A DNA stretch of 64,000 bases from Rhynchopus sp. YZ270_cl-10. Its lineage: Eukaryota > Euglenozoa > Diplonemea > Diplonemida > Diplonemidae. The position numbers and the translations under genes are program-made. Positions 10,668 to 21,560 of the stretch are shown in pieces; the first letter of the stretch is position 1; every line of letters starts with the position of its first letter. Location: NCBI GenBank assembly GCA_964035575.1, contig OZ037864.1:310001-374000 (forward strand), read 5' to 3'. Below the pieces are notes generated by a model. That model made no database searches, was not told where the DNA came from, and worked only from the letters and a program-made list of their open reading frames with translations.

Positions 10668-10804
10668 CACGGTGGCCAGTTTGATGTGGAGAGCGTCAAA
10701 AAAACAGTGGACGAAAATACTGGTTGAGAATTGCTCTCCCAGACGCTCTCCCAAAAAAAAAACGTCAAAATTTTGACGCTCTCCCGCTCAAACTGGCCAC
10801 CGTG
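10668..10804. mobile_element. Short TIR element (MITE)
   Basis: The ends are inverted copies beginning CACGGTGGCCAGTTTGA and continuing through GGAGAGCGTC, about 30 bp each with two or three mismatches. At 137 bp it is non-coding. It contains further GAGAGCGTC and GACGCTCTC copies inside. It sits against the 3' part of a family T repeat. Confidence 0.7.
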
Positions 10805-10821
10805 TCTGAAAATAAAAGCAT

Positions 10822-10944
10822 CATAAGATGAACATAAGCCCCTGGTGCTTAGTCACCTATAAAAATGTCTTTGGGGAGATGATGAACCTCGTGAAGAAAA
10901 AGAAAGAAAAGTTTATAAGATGACCCTAAGCCTCTCATGCTTAG
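10822..10944 (-). repeat. Two family E repeats in tandem
   Basis: Copies at 10822-10858 and 10910-10944 both show the TAAGATGA..CTAAGCC core and GCTTAGTC end. A third weak relative follows around 10975-11040. Confidence 0.5.
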
Positions 10945-11271
10945 TCTGATTTAGGTTATTCTTTATTCATCAGTCATTTGTTCTCATATTTAGTCACCTT
11001 AAAAACTGAAAGATTGATATGCCTCGCGTGCTTACACATCTTAAAAAAAACATACTAAAAACAAAAATCTAATTACCCCATTCTAAGAATTTGAACGTTG
11101 CCATTTTTCTCTTTCACCCCACCCCCCACTCCCCCTACCATCTTCTGTTCTCTACTCTAGTACAAATTAGTGGCTTTTTTTGTTATCAACAAATGCACTT
11201 TCCGTTCTCCTCCTCCCAGCACCACTCAGATAACGAATGGAGAAGGATCAATTCAACAGAGTGTCTTATTT

Positions 11272-14200
11272 CTATTTCCGTCGCTTCCATCCGGAGGCTG
11301 CTTTATTGCGAAGGTCCTTTTCGAGAACGATGCTTTCGGGCTCTTGCGTGTCTCGGAGTTGTTGTTGAAGTTCTCGGATTTTTCCTTGGCGGGAGTCGGC
11401 ACGGGCAGAGAGTCTTTCTGCGTTGAGACGGAGCTCTGCCACTTCACGCATATGAACAGCACGCACCTGCTTTAGTGTTGCATGGGCATTGTCTATTTCA
11501 AGCTGCAAATCAGCGACTTCGTTGTGGTGCTTCGTGTCGACGTGGCGCTCCCGATGCATCCTCGCCTTCGCATCTTTGAGGATCCGTTCGCACCGTGCCT
11601 CCCTCTCCGCCATCTCCGTCCGCAACTCCCGCTCTGTGTCCTCCTTTATGCCCCTCTGCTTGGCCTCAAACTCTTCCCTCCTCCCTGGAGACACTACCGA
11701 TGCCGGAGGCGACGTCGCCCTATCAATGTGCTGTGGCCTAAGAGGCGACAACCGCGGGCTTCTTGTTGCCGACGCCTCTGTTGCAGTAGAGGTTGTAGTA
11801 GTGGTGGTCTCCTTCTGAAGGGCTCGTTGATACGCAATGTCCATAGCTTTGGCACGTTCTTCAGCAGATGAAGCAGCGGCTTTGCTCTGTGAAGCGCGAT
11901 ACCGTGCAGAACGGAGCTGGCTCTGTAAATGATCGATATTCGCTTGAAGTGCGCGGATTGTATCGGATTTTTGTTGCAGATCGGTGTGAAGTGTGTCGCA
12001 AGATGCGCACCGTGGTGATAATGGATCAATCCTTGACGCATCAACACTCTGAATAGAGATGTTCTGAGAACTATTCTGCACCCGACTTTCCAACTGCGTG
12101 ATAATACTGCTGTACCGCTCCTTCTCCAACCCACGCTCTACAACAATCGAGTTGATCTCTAGCGCAGCGTTCGCAGCGCATTGATGCGCCTCACGGAGCT
12201 GTCTTTCCAATTCTTCATTATGCAAAATCGATTTTTCACGGTCATCTTTTAGTTCATTTACACGATTTTCGTAGTATTGTTGCTTTTTTGCCATGATTCT
12301 TGCCGTTTCCCTGAGGGTTAGCACTTCAGTACGCATCTCTTCCAGCTCATTCCTTGAGGTAGGGGATTGCAAAGGACTGACAGGCATAGGGATTGGGGTG
12401 ACAATTGAATGGGCTTCGACGTCACGGAGTCTTCCGGCGAGGCGTTCTACTTCGTCGTCTCTGCTGTCGAGGCGTTGCCAAAAGTCTTCAATTTCCTTAT
12501 TTTTTCCTTCAATGTCTGCTTCAAGTGTTGCGACCCGTTCCCTTAAACCGCCTGCATAGGATTCAGCTTGTAGAGCCCTGCGATCTGGAGTCGCCCTCTC
12601 TGCCGCTCCAGTAGCCTCGGCCAATCGCATCTCAGATTCTTTTCTCGCAAGTTCTGTTTCCAATGCCTGTACCTTAGCTGTGGCGCTGTCTAATCTCACC
12701 GCCGTTCGGTCTACTTCTCCCTTCAAGACGGTAATGTAATCCTCTTTGCTTCCAAGAAGGTTTCTTAAGGAGGTAATCCTCGCGTGCTCTCCGACATCTT
12801 GCATGGGGCTTAATGCGACCTCATGGACCATTGAATTGCGTGGAGGAGAGAGTGACGCACTGTATCGTCTGCCTTGTCGGATTGGGGAGGTCGTGCTGCT
12901 TCTTCTTTGCGCGCGGATGGCGGTGCGCATATCGGTTGGTTCGAAGGAATGATTGTATGGTGGGGTGCAGGAGCCGTCGTGGCTGCGGGGGGAAATGCTA
13001 GAGGGGCGGTGTTGGTGTTGTTGGTGGTGGTGGTGCTTGGTGTTGATGGTGACCCTGCGGGTGGGTTGGGGTGCAGTGAGATCGGCCTTCTCTTTGTGTG
13101 CTTTGTTGAGTCGTCTTTGCAGCTGCCTCACGCGGTCCCGCAGAGAATCAACCTCCAAGCATTTTTTGTCAAGAATCGTTTTAGTTCGGACCCGCTCCTT
13201 CTTCTCCTCTGACGACTCTTCTTTTAATATGCGGCAGCTTTTGCGGAGGTTGCTGATTTCTGTTGCCAAGCTGCGAGCCTCTCTTTGGGTAAGGATGGCC
13301 TCGACGTCGCCCCCGCCTCGTAAGGTGACGACAGTGGTGTTGCCTTCGTGTTGTGGGGATTCGCAGGAGCGTGACCGCTTTCTGCTGTGGCCGCGTTTTT
13401 TTGAGGTGGTGTGGTCGTCGTCCCGTTCGCGCTCCTTCTCGCGCTCCGCTCGGTCGTGTTTGCGGTTTCTTAGGGAAGCGATTTTTTGGTTTAACTGAAT
13501 CTTTTCTTCTTGGCAAAAATCAAGCTTAGATTGCGAAGCAGACAACTCCTGGGAAAGAACCGCATTTTGCTCGAGGAGATCTGAGATCTGCCGCAATGCT
13601 GCTTCCTTTTTCGCTAAAACAGAGGACAACTGGTTTAACGTTGTTTCCGCTTCATGGCGGAGGGCGAGAACTGCGGCGTCACGGTCTTGTTGTTCTGCGA
13701 GAACGCGTTCGGCGAGGAGACGCATTTCTCCTGCTTCGAAGACGCGTCGGAGAACGGTGTCTGTTTGTACGTCGCGTACGCGCATTGCGTCTGCTGTGAT
13801 TCCGCTTAGGGCTAGACCTTCTCCCATGGCGAGGCTGCGTCTTCCCTCCGCCTCTTCTTGTTGAAGAGCTGCCAGGAGTGCGGAGTGCTCAGAGTCTTCT
13901 AGGGAGTGGAGGGTTTCCTCGTATCTGCGTTGTGTGTCCTGTCGTTCGTTTTCGAGGTTGCTTTGCATTTGGGATTGTTCGCCGATTTTGAGGGTGAGGT
14001 TGGAGATTTCGGTGTGGAGGGAGGAGATGTCGCGGGATGCGAGGTGGAGTTCGTTTTCTGCGGTGTTGCGTTGCATGAAGAGGCGGCGCATGCTGAAGAA
14101 CTCTGTTTGGATGGAGCGGCGGAGGGCAGCTTCGTTGGCGCAGAGGACCTCGCGTTTGTCGACCTCCTGCTCGGGGATGAGGGCAAGCTCGCGCAGCTTG

Positions 14201-14484
14201 TAGAGCTGCACCACACGGAGTGCGGAGGTCAGCTCGTTCGTCGCACTGCTCTCCGCCCTGCGCAGACCCTGCACCGTTGCCGCCAACTCCTCATTGCGTC
14301 CGCGCAGCTGCTGGATCACAGAGTTCGTGATCTGTGTGTTGCTCGTCGCAACTGCCGACGAATGTGTGCTCGACGAAGTAAAACTCTGGTTCTTCGCAAA
14401 CAAAGGATCCGGTGGCGCGCCTCTCGGTGAAAGGGCAGGAGAAGTCTCACCAGGGTCACCCTCTGAGGTGGGTGAGGCCTGCAT
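11272..14484 (-). CDS. Large coiled-coil protein, unknown family
   Basis: One exon encodes 1070 residues from the ATG at 14484; a CACCACAG acceptor lies about 15 nt upstream, and the longer in-frame start at 14625 would translate a family D repeat, so I reject it. The protein is almost all heptad coiled coil rich in Glu, Arg, Leu and Ala. It is broken by a Lys/Arg/Ser/Asp linker at about residues 350-390 (KKRGHSRKRSRS), a His-rich segment near residue 500 (TKHHHHQQHQHR), several Ser-Pro rich loops and one CASCDTLH motif. Such layout is common in basal-body, cytoskeletal and tethering proteins of flagellates; no specific family can be named. The C-terminus is short and basic (WKRRK). Confidence 0.85.
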   Translation of the reverse strand: MQASPTSEGDPGETSPALSPRGAPPDPLFAKNQSFTSSSTHSSAVATSNTQITNSVIQQLRGRNEELAATVQGLRRAESSATNELTSALRVVQLYKLRELALIPEQEVDKREVLCANEAALRRSIQTEFFSMRRLFMQRNTAENELHLASRDISSLHTEISNLTLKIGEQSQMQSNLENERQDTQRRYEETLHSLEDSEHSALLAALQQEEAEGRRSLAMGEGLALSGITADAMRVRDVQTDTVLRRVFEAGEMRLLAERVLAEQQDRDAAVLALRHEAETTLNQLSSVLAKKEAALRQISDLLEQNAVLSQELSASQSKLDFCQEEKIQLNQKIASLRNRKHDRAEREKERERDDDHTTSKKRGHSRKRSRSCESPQHEGNTTVVTLRGGGDVEAILTQREARSLATEISNLRKSCRILKEESSEEKKERVRTKTILDKKCLEVDSLRDRVRQLQRRLNKAHKEKADLTAPQPTRRVTINTKHHHHQQHQHRPSSISPRSHDGSCTPPYNHSFEPTDMRTAIRAQRRSSTTSPIRQGRRYSASLSPPRNSMVHEVALSPMQDVGEHARITSLRNLLGSKEDYITVLKGEVDRTAVRLDSATAKVQALETELARKESEMRLAEATGAAERATPDRRALQAESYAGGLRERVATLEADIEGKNKEIEDFWQRLDSRDDEVERLAGRLRDVEAHSIVTPIPMPVSPLQSPTSRNELEEMRTEVLTLRETARIMAKKQQYYENRVNELKDDREKSILHNEELERQLREAHQCAANAALEINSIVVERGLEKERYSSIITQLESRVQNSSQNISIQSVDASRIDPLSPRCASCDTLHTDLQQKSDTIRALQANIDHLQSQLRSARYRASQSKAAASSAEERAKAMDIAYQRALQKETTTTTTSTATEASATRSPRLSPLRPQHIDRATSPPASVVSPGRREEFEAKQRGIKEDTERELRTEMAEREARCERILKDAKARMHRERHVDTKHHNEVADLQLEIDNAHATLKQVRAVHMREVAELRLNAERLSARADSRQGKIRELQQQLRDTQEPESIVLEKDLRNKAASGWKRRK

Positions 14485-14544
14485 AGTGTGCGTACTTCTG
14501 TGGTGGGGGTGAGGTGGGAGGTGTGCGTGGAAGGTGAGTGGGGG

Positions 14545-14650
14545 CAGAGGGACAAGGTAACACAAGGTCGACACGGAGCAGTGCCTTGCCGGAGTAACTT
14601 CCCCGATGTACTGCGGGCTGAACAAAAGGTTGTGTTCGTAAAGGTCATAC
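14545..14650 (-). repeat. Family D repeat, copy 1
   Basis: It shares AAGGTCGACACGGAGCAGTG, GCGGGC..TGAACAAAAGG and TTGTGT..GTAAAGG blocks with 15011-15132. It lies just upstream of the coiled-coil gene start. Confidence 0.65.
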
Positions 14651-15010
14651 GGGTGGCGCGTCTAGCCGAGTGCCTCCGCCCGGACGTGGTGAGAATAGAG
14701 GAAGGCAGGAATACCAAGATGTGTAACCTGGTTCAGTGACCCCAGAGGAGCCCAGGGTTCTGAAAAGCAAGAATCCCCGCACGCGACCAGGAGTTTCCTG
14801 TCTGTGCCTTCTGTGGCCATGTTTTCTCGCCGGTGGCGAAAAAACTATATTGTCACAACATTTTTTTAAAAAACAATTCATATCATGCAGACAACGTCGC
14901 GAAATGCAACAGTACGATGACTTGGCTGCACAAGCAAAAAGGAAGATTGACAGACTCACCCCAGCCATGTGGCGTACACTCAGAAGTGAAGAAGTATGCA
15001 AACGGTGCGG

Positions 15011-15132
15011 CAGAGAGACAAGGTAACGCAAGGTCGACACGGAGCAGTGATTTGCCGCAGTAACTTCTTGGAGACGCCTCCGATGTGCTGCGGGCACTGA
15101 ACAAAAGGTTGTGTCCCTGTAAAGGACATACT
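15011..15132 (-). repeat. Family D repeat, copy 2
   Basis: Second copy of the 14545-14650 repeat in the same orientation, with a short extra block (CTTGGAGACGCCTC) in the middle. Confidence 0.65.
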
Positions 15133-16432
15133 GATGTCTAACAACAACACGTTTGTGAACAAAATCTTTACACCTAACCCACGATAGAAGAGTCAGAAGA
15201 AGAGGAAGATTGACAGATGACATTCGGTAACCGGATAAGGGAGAGGAGGGAAGTTTTCGTTTTTTGTTTGTTTGCAATAAAGACAAGTGTGTGTGTTTGT
15301 GTCGGTGCGATTCTTTATTTTAATATCGGCAAATCACCACAACGGGGAGGTTATGGTTTCCTCTCATAAAAAAAAAAAAAAAGAAAAAAGTTAAATACCC
15401 GTTGACCCGTGGTGTTTATAGGTAACTTCGGGGAACGGATGACGGTTAAAAAGGGTTGAGTTTCCCTTTCCAATGGGGTGTTTCTGAAATTAAAATAAAA
15501 CTGCGTGAGTTGGTTTTATCGATTCAGAAACCACTCAAAGATGGGAAAGAAAATGAAAGATAAACTACCTTACCTCTGGTGCACACAGCACAAAAAAAAC
15601 CCCCCCCACTTGTATACATCATTGGTTTGGCTGAAACCAGCTATTTGGTCTCCACTAGAGCCCATAAAAGCGTACATTTGCTCGGCCACTCTAATAACAG
15701 ACAAGAAGTGGGTTATCGCTTCAAGCCAGCTTTATTTTCACTCTCAACTAAAAAGGGAGAAATTTTACAGGGTACACGGGGACGATTTTTTTTTTCTCTT
15801 TGCGTCTTTGTGGGTTTAAGAATGAAGCAACACAAAATGGTTTTTCATCTCTGGAAACCTAACTAACTTTAACAGCGTCGCGTGCCTGCGTAGTGTACGC
15901 AGGTAGGACTGCCAGGAGAAGAGACAGAGGGTTGTGCATTTGCTAAAAACAAAGAAACAAAAATGCTGCATAAAGTGAATACCGTGTGCAAATATGTCTG
16001 GACGTACAAAGGTGCCAAAACAATTGGGGGTGTATTCCCAATTTAGTACGTACCATCATATTTGTGTACACGGTTATTTTTTAGAGAAAAAAAAGATTGA
16101 CATGAAATACAAAGCCCTCTCGTGAACAGTGTACCTACCAAAAAAAAAACCCCCCAAAAAAAAAATACATAGTTTGGTAGAGATTGTGTACATCGATGTT
16201 AATAATCACCCCCCTTACAGATGCCCCATGTTTCCCGTATTCCATATTTGGTTGCACGATTATTTATTTTTCTTTTTCTTTGAAAAATTGACACCGTGTA
16301 GATACCATGTGTGAACCCCACGCAGATTTTTTTTTAAAAAAATATTTGTTGCGCAGAAACTTCACCCCAAAAAAGCACTCTGAGGCAGCAACCCCTCGCC
16401 CCCTTTGCTCACTCTCATTGCATTGGGGGTTT
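15133..16432. other. Intergenic, no gene seen
   Basis: A/T-rich sequence with homopolymer runs. A truncated family T copy lies at 16092-16140. No exon is supported. Confidence 0.45.
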
Positions 16433-19271
16433 TCACTTCTCCGCTGCGGTGTTCTCCAGGGTGCGTAATTTGTGTTTGGCTAAAGCCAAATACTCTGGCA
16501 TGCGCAGGAAAATTACCTGTATGTGTTTGAAAGAAAATGTAGGAAGTCCCTAAGAGTGACATATTGCCCTCTTGGTTGTGTGCATAGTGTTTTGGGGGGA
16601 AGGGATAAAAAGAGAACAGAAACAAGACATACCTTAATGTTCCGCCCCCCTGGCACCAGGTCATACACGACACCCTTATGCACAATGCAGAAGCACACAT
16701 TCATCGCGTTGAACTCCGCCTGAATAAAAAAAAATAAAATAACAACGTATATTGAAATTTGTACAGTAGGAATTTCTTCAATATTCGCAAATATTGAATC
16801 AATATATTGACTATAATTGGTCCTGCGCCACTTTGAAACTGGGCTCAAATCTCACGCAAATCGTGCATCACACAAAAAGTGAAGTTATTAATGCAGGCAC
16901 CTCCGACTGACCCACGTACGATGCCAGCCATCCGGATGAAAGCACAAGTACCCTGCGGCCAACAACAGAAGATGTAAAAAGGAAACCTAATGACTGGCCC
17001 GTACCGTAAGAGAACGAGGGCGGTTCACAACCGCTCGACAGCCGGCGGCCCACCTTCCGTTGAAGAGTTGTGAGCTTACAGGTACTGCAGTTCGCTACAC
17101 CCAACGCTTGATGCACGATAGTCTACACAAGAGAGCAGAAACCCAAAAACACAAAGACACAAAAAGGGGTGGGCGGGGGGGGGTCACAACATCTCTCTCT
17201 TGGCGCCCCATGCTGTACCGACAGTTGGGCCTCACCCTTTCTCTTAGGGATATACATGGACGTCCTTACAGGCAGCACACCGTAACCCAAAGGCGTGGCA
17301 GAGAGACTCCGCAGAGCGACTCTGGCCTGACCGCTGGCCATTTATGCTCCGGGTGCGAGCACCCATCATAGCATAGGGGGTAGGCGTGCATAGTTGCGGA
17401 GAAATTTTGAACAAACAGCACCAACGGGAGGACGAGGCAGCCTTTGCTGACATGAATAATTTTGAACAACAATCCCTAGTGGCCTTTGCCACGATGCTGG
17501 AGACATGACAGGGGACCCGCTGCTTATGAACCTGAAAAGGCAGCTGAGAAGCAGTTACAGAGAGTGGCTGACAGCGGAGATGTTCAACCACGCCAAGGGG
17601 GCATCCCCTACGTGAATTCTGCACACCCATGAACGTGCTGACAGATTGCAGGGATTGGTTGCTCTTGGGATACTCCACCACCTTAGAACGCAAACGCTGA
17701 TCAAGATTATTCAAAGCCCTAATAACAACCGAAGTTTTGAGATGTCGGCATCTGGGAGACGAGACACTGCATATGGTACGCGCAGCATTTACCAGGGCTA
17801 GCAGAAAGCGAGGACGCACTTTACATTACGCACAAAAAAAAAAAAAAAATCAAACAGAGCTCATCCGCACTCAAATTTTCAAAAAGCACCAACATACCTC
17901 GCTCCATTCATTACTTTCCAAGCCAGCAATGATGTTGCAATTAAAATCGGAAAGCGCGCTGTTCCCTGAGGCATCTGAACGGGCAGGCGACTGCGGCACT
18001 TTCATACCACCTTTGCCGTTCGCTGTCTGCCGTGCAGTCGTTTGCCCCCCCTGCCCTGCCTGCGTCGCACCTGCAGTGGTATGTGTAATGACCGGCATCG
18101 TCGCGTTGTTCTTCTCATCCTCTTCATCCTTCGCTTGATCCGGCGGCACCCTGTTGGTAAACGCGGAGTTCGTTCTCCCTGGCAAGCGCGACATGCTTGT
18201 TGTCGAGGAAGGACTGCCCGCACCATGCCTCGCGGGGCTGCTGTGCCGACTGGACTCCATATCGTCACGCCTCTTCCCACCCTCCTTCGCCTTATTCTTT
18301 TGCACCGCGGTGATCGCCCTGGGCACCATGGAGTCATCAAATGTCAACTCGCTTTCAGCAGCGCACGGCGAGAAGAGGTCTTTCTTGAAGTGGGTTGGGG
18401 AGTAGACTTCGATCTCCTTTTCTTGCTCCCAGGTTGTTTTTGGGAGGCTGACTGTTAGGGTGCGGCGGAGACGGGGGCGACGTTGTGCTGCTGCAGGGGC
18501 GGGCTGTGCATTTGCAGGAGGCATGTTTCCTTCTGCAGCTGCTCCGCGAAGTGGCGACATCGGGGGTGATGGTGCAATGCTCCACACCGTGCTGTGCGTT
18601 GCTGAGGAGCTGCCACTGTTGCTCGCACAGCGGAGAACGGAGTGCGCTTCCTTTGCCTCCCGCCGGCCACTCCGCTCTTTGTGCACATGATGTCCGTTCG
18701 TTTGATGCACTACCCCACCCCCCCTCGAGGCATGCTCCGGCAACAGCGGGCACACCACATTCTCTACCCGCCCCGCCTCCTTCTTTTCCGGAAAGATAGG
18801 ACAATACACCTCCGGTGGTTTCTCCGCATGGTTCGCTCTTTGAGGAAGAACCGGGGCATATTGGTAATGCTGCTGCGTTTGCATAGGGTTGCTTTGCGTA
18901 TTCAGACTATTATCAAGAGAAGGCAATGCAGGTTGTACATGTGTCGGTGGATATTCATGTACAATCCGTTTCGACCGTTTTCTCGCAAATGCACCTAAGT
19001 CTGTATCGCAAAGGTCAGAAAGGCGTATCAACGAGAGGAGTGTATCGGCCATAGTTTCCTGAAGAAGGCGTTTGTCTCTGCTGTTCCAACTGCGTACAGA
19101 TCTGCCCCCCGCAGCGTCTTTCCATTGAAATATATCAGAAAGCTCTCCGACATTGGTAATAAGGCCCAGAACCATGGCGGCGGGGGTGTGGTGTGCTTCC
19201 AACCCCTTTCTTCGAGCATCCCTCCGTTGGGCCTCTCGAAGCTCCTCCAAAAGCGATGACGTCCATGACAT
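16433..19271 (-). CDS. MazG-like N-terminal domain protein, three exons
   Basis: Exon 1 is 19271-17898 (458 codons), followed by a GTATGT donor. Two short exons further down, 16719-16633 and 16516-16433, are flanked by TTCAG and ATACAG acceptors and a GTATGT donor; all junctions are phase 0 and the frame ends in TGA, giving 514 residues. Residues about 30-105 resemble MazG/DCTPP-type nucleotide pyrophosphohydrolases: VGELSDIFQWKD, then ETMADTLLSLIRLSD, then DLGAFARKRSKR and YPP. The usual first metal-binding ExxE appears changed (NVGELSD), so activity is doubtful. The rest is a long disordered Ser/Pro/Thr/Gln region. The C-terminal exons encode an ordered piece (VCFCIVHKGVVYDLVPGG) that I cannot place. 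Joining exon 1 to the later exons across about 1.2 kb is inference. Confidence 0.6.
16885..17054 (-). repeat. Family C repeat, longest copy, inside an inferred intron
   Basis: It matches 7489-7621 over nearly its full length, including GCAGGCACCTCCGACTGACC, CATCCGGATGAAAGCA, ACCCTGCGGCC and GTAAAAAGGAAACCTAATGA, and extends further right to a GGCGGCCCACCT end. Confidence 0.7.
17190..17820 (-). other. Unassigned open stretch of ordinary base composition
   Basis: The minus strand is open from 17819 to 17244 (191 codons) and the composition is unlike the A/T-run intergenic DNA around it. No family is recognised, its frame does not fit the phase-0 junctions of the surrounding gene, and no clear acceptor-donor pair frames it. 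It may be intron filler, an old insertion or a decayed gene. A short block near 17281-17330 (AAAGGCGTGGCAGAG) resembles 57052-57067. Confidence 0.35.
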
Positions 19272-19309
19272 CTGATTTGAAGAAAAAAAAGGGTTGAGTT
19301 GTGGCACTC

Positions 19310-20370
19310 AAATGAAGCTTTGTTCTTGTGTACCCTTGTAGAAAATCCATGAGGAAGAGAGTGAAGTGAGAGAAGGAGATAGAGGTGGAGGGGTAGGGAT
19401 TTGAAAAAAATTGTCGTTTTTTTTTAACAAAAATCCGATTAGAATGTTCAGAGGGGGGCGAAAGGGGGGGGAATCGTGGTAGTGATGTTGGTGTTTTGAT
19501 GGATTTTTTTTGCACTCTTTGTTGAAAAAAAAAAAAGACATAAAAATAAAACCTGACGACTGATCTCTCGGAAAGAAAAAATGAAGTTTTTTTTGTTTTT
19601 GTTGGAAAAATGCCCGTCGACCTCAGGTCGACTTTGCGTTTGATCGATGAGACAACGAAACAAACTACCTTTTTTTCCTGACTCGGTACGTAAAAAGCGT
19701 TTGAGGTTCGCCAAATTAGACGTCTGGCTCGATAAATTCATCCTGAACTGTTTACACGTAGGTGTCTATTCTATGATCTTATCTTAGAGGCATATAACCA
19801 TAATACAAGCAAAGTTTAGAGCACATATGTGTCATTGTTTTTGAATCAGAACAGGAACGACATCATTCAAATATTCATTACATTTTCAAAAAAAATAAAA
19901 ATAAAAAAGAAATCCCACAAAAAGATAGTCATGAAATGATCGCTATTTGTGATCTTTTTGGAGGGGAATCTGTTGTAAAAATAAGAAGTTTTTTTTTTGT
20001 GACAACTGCCTTGCAAAGGTTGTAGGGGAGGAAATGAAAACATATCTGAGTTGTGCCCGAATTTTTTTGGTGTGAGCGATGTAAACACGACACAACTTAT
20101 TCACAGAAAAGTTTTTGATTTTGTCCCTACACACTCCACAAAAATCCGGTGCGATCAACGAAAAATTCTTTTTCTGATTTCGTTTCTTTCTTTATCAGAC
20201 TAGCTTAAACTCAGATAACAGTTTTTATTTCTTTGCAAGATGCATGTGTACACACATCTATAAAAAAAAGTAGTGAAATTTTTTGAAACAAAGCACAGCC
20301 AGGTTTCTGGCTGCTCGTCGGAGTGAATGTGCGTGGTGTGAATGTAGTTACTAATGGGGGGGGGGGGGGG
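19310..20370. other. Gene-free A/T-rich gap
   Basis: Homopolymers and short direct repeats only. A G run of about 15 (20356-20370) abuts the palindrome that follows. Confidence 0.45.
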
Positions 20371-21560
20371 TAGGTGGGGGCAAAACCCCTATTTTTTTGA
20401 GGCATTTTGACTTTTTTGGACTTCCGCGCAAAGTACGTACAAACCACCCCTCATACCCACCCAGAAATGGGTCAGAAACACCCTGTGACCCGAAAATCCA
20501 TGCTAAGGGCGACTCAGAATATGAAAAAATGCAAAAAAATAGTGAAAAAGTGGCCTTTTGACGGTTTTGGCCATGTTGGGTAAAATGGCCATTTTTGGAC
20601 AAAAAAATCAAAAAAACAGCAAAATTTCGACGTCATGACAGCTGCTTGGGCACAAACCTACCCCAGGGAGGTCCTGTGAGTCCATTCCGACCTGTTTTGG
20701 ACACTTTAGGTACTTTTTTTGGCCGTTTTTTGGTGTTTTTAGGTCAAAAAATACCCTGGACTTTACCCTGGACGTCCCTGGGCCGCGACTTGCGCCCTGC
20801 TTTTGGACCCACTCTGGGCCAAAAAATGGGTGAAAACCCCCGAAAAAGCACTCCGGGAACCCAGATAGTTCCAAATATCCACTAGAAACCCACCCAAACA
20901 CCTCAAAAACATGCCAGAAAAATATTTTCAAAAACACACTTTTTTCAAAAAGTTCATCTGGGCAGGTTCCATAATAACTTATTTGAAAAAGTGTGTTTTT
21001 AAAAATATTTTTCTGGCATGTTTTTGAGGTGTTTGGGTGGGTTTCTGGTGGATATTTGGAACTATCTGGGTTCCCGGAGTGCTTTTTCGGGGGTTTTCAC
21101 CCATTTTTTGGCCCAGAGTGGGTCCAAAAGCAGGGCGCAAGTCGCGGCCCAGGGACGTCCAGGGTAAAGTCCAGGGTATTTTTTGACCTAAAAACACCAA
21201 AAAACGGCCAAAAAAAGTACCTAAAGTGTCCAAAACAGGTCGGAATGGACTCACAGGACCTCCCTGGGGTAGGTTTGTGCCCAAGCAGCTGTCATGACGT
21301 CGAAATTTTGCTGTTTTTTTGATTTTTTTGTCCAAAAATGGCCATTTTACCCAACATGGCCAAAACCGTCAAAAGGCCACTTTTTCACTATTTTTTTGCA
21401 TTTTTTCATATTCTGAGTCGCCCTTAGCATGGATTTTCGGGTCACAGGGTGTTTCTGACCCATTTCTGGGTGGGTATGAGGGGTGGTTTGTGGGTACTTT
21501 GCGCGGAAGTCCAAAAAAGTCAAAATGCCTCACCCGTCCTGAAGGTTTTGCCCCCACCTA
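20371..21560. repeat. Giant near-perfect palindrome (about 580-bp arms)
   Basis: The sequence from TAGGTGGGGGCAAAACC (20371) rightward is repeated inverted up to GGTTTTGCCCCCACCTA (21560), with a central loop of about 20 nt near 20956-20975. I see only a short divergent patch near the outer ends (about 20388-20400 against 21532-21543) and a few scattered differences. The open frames in both arms are mirror copies of non-coding sequence. Such a structure would form a long hairpin RNA if transcribed and is hard to maintain in bacteria. Confidence 0.85.

Noticed and set aside
14485-14625. Upstream start for the coiled-coil protein
   Set aside because: It would translate a dispersed family D repeat, and a good acceptor lies just before the ATG at 14484.
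17244-17819. 191-codon minus frame as an exon of the MazG-like gene
   Set aside because: Acceptor sites before it give a frame that does not match the phase-0 donor, and the matching frame stops early.
20595-21335. Matching open frames in both directions in the 20-21 kb region
   Set aside because: They are mirror images in the arms of one palindrome and show no protein family or codon bias.
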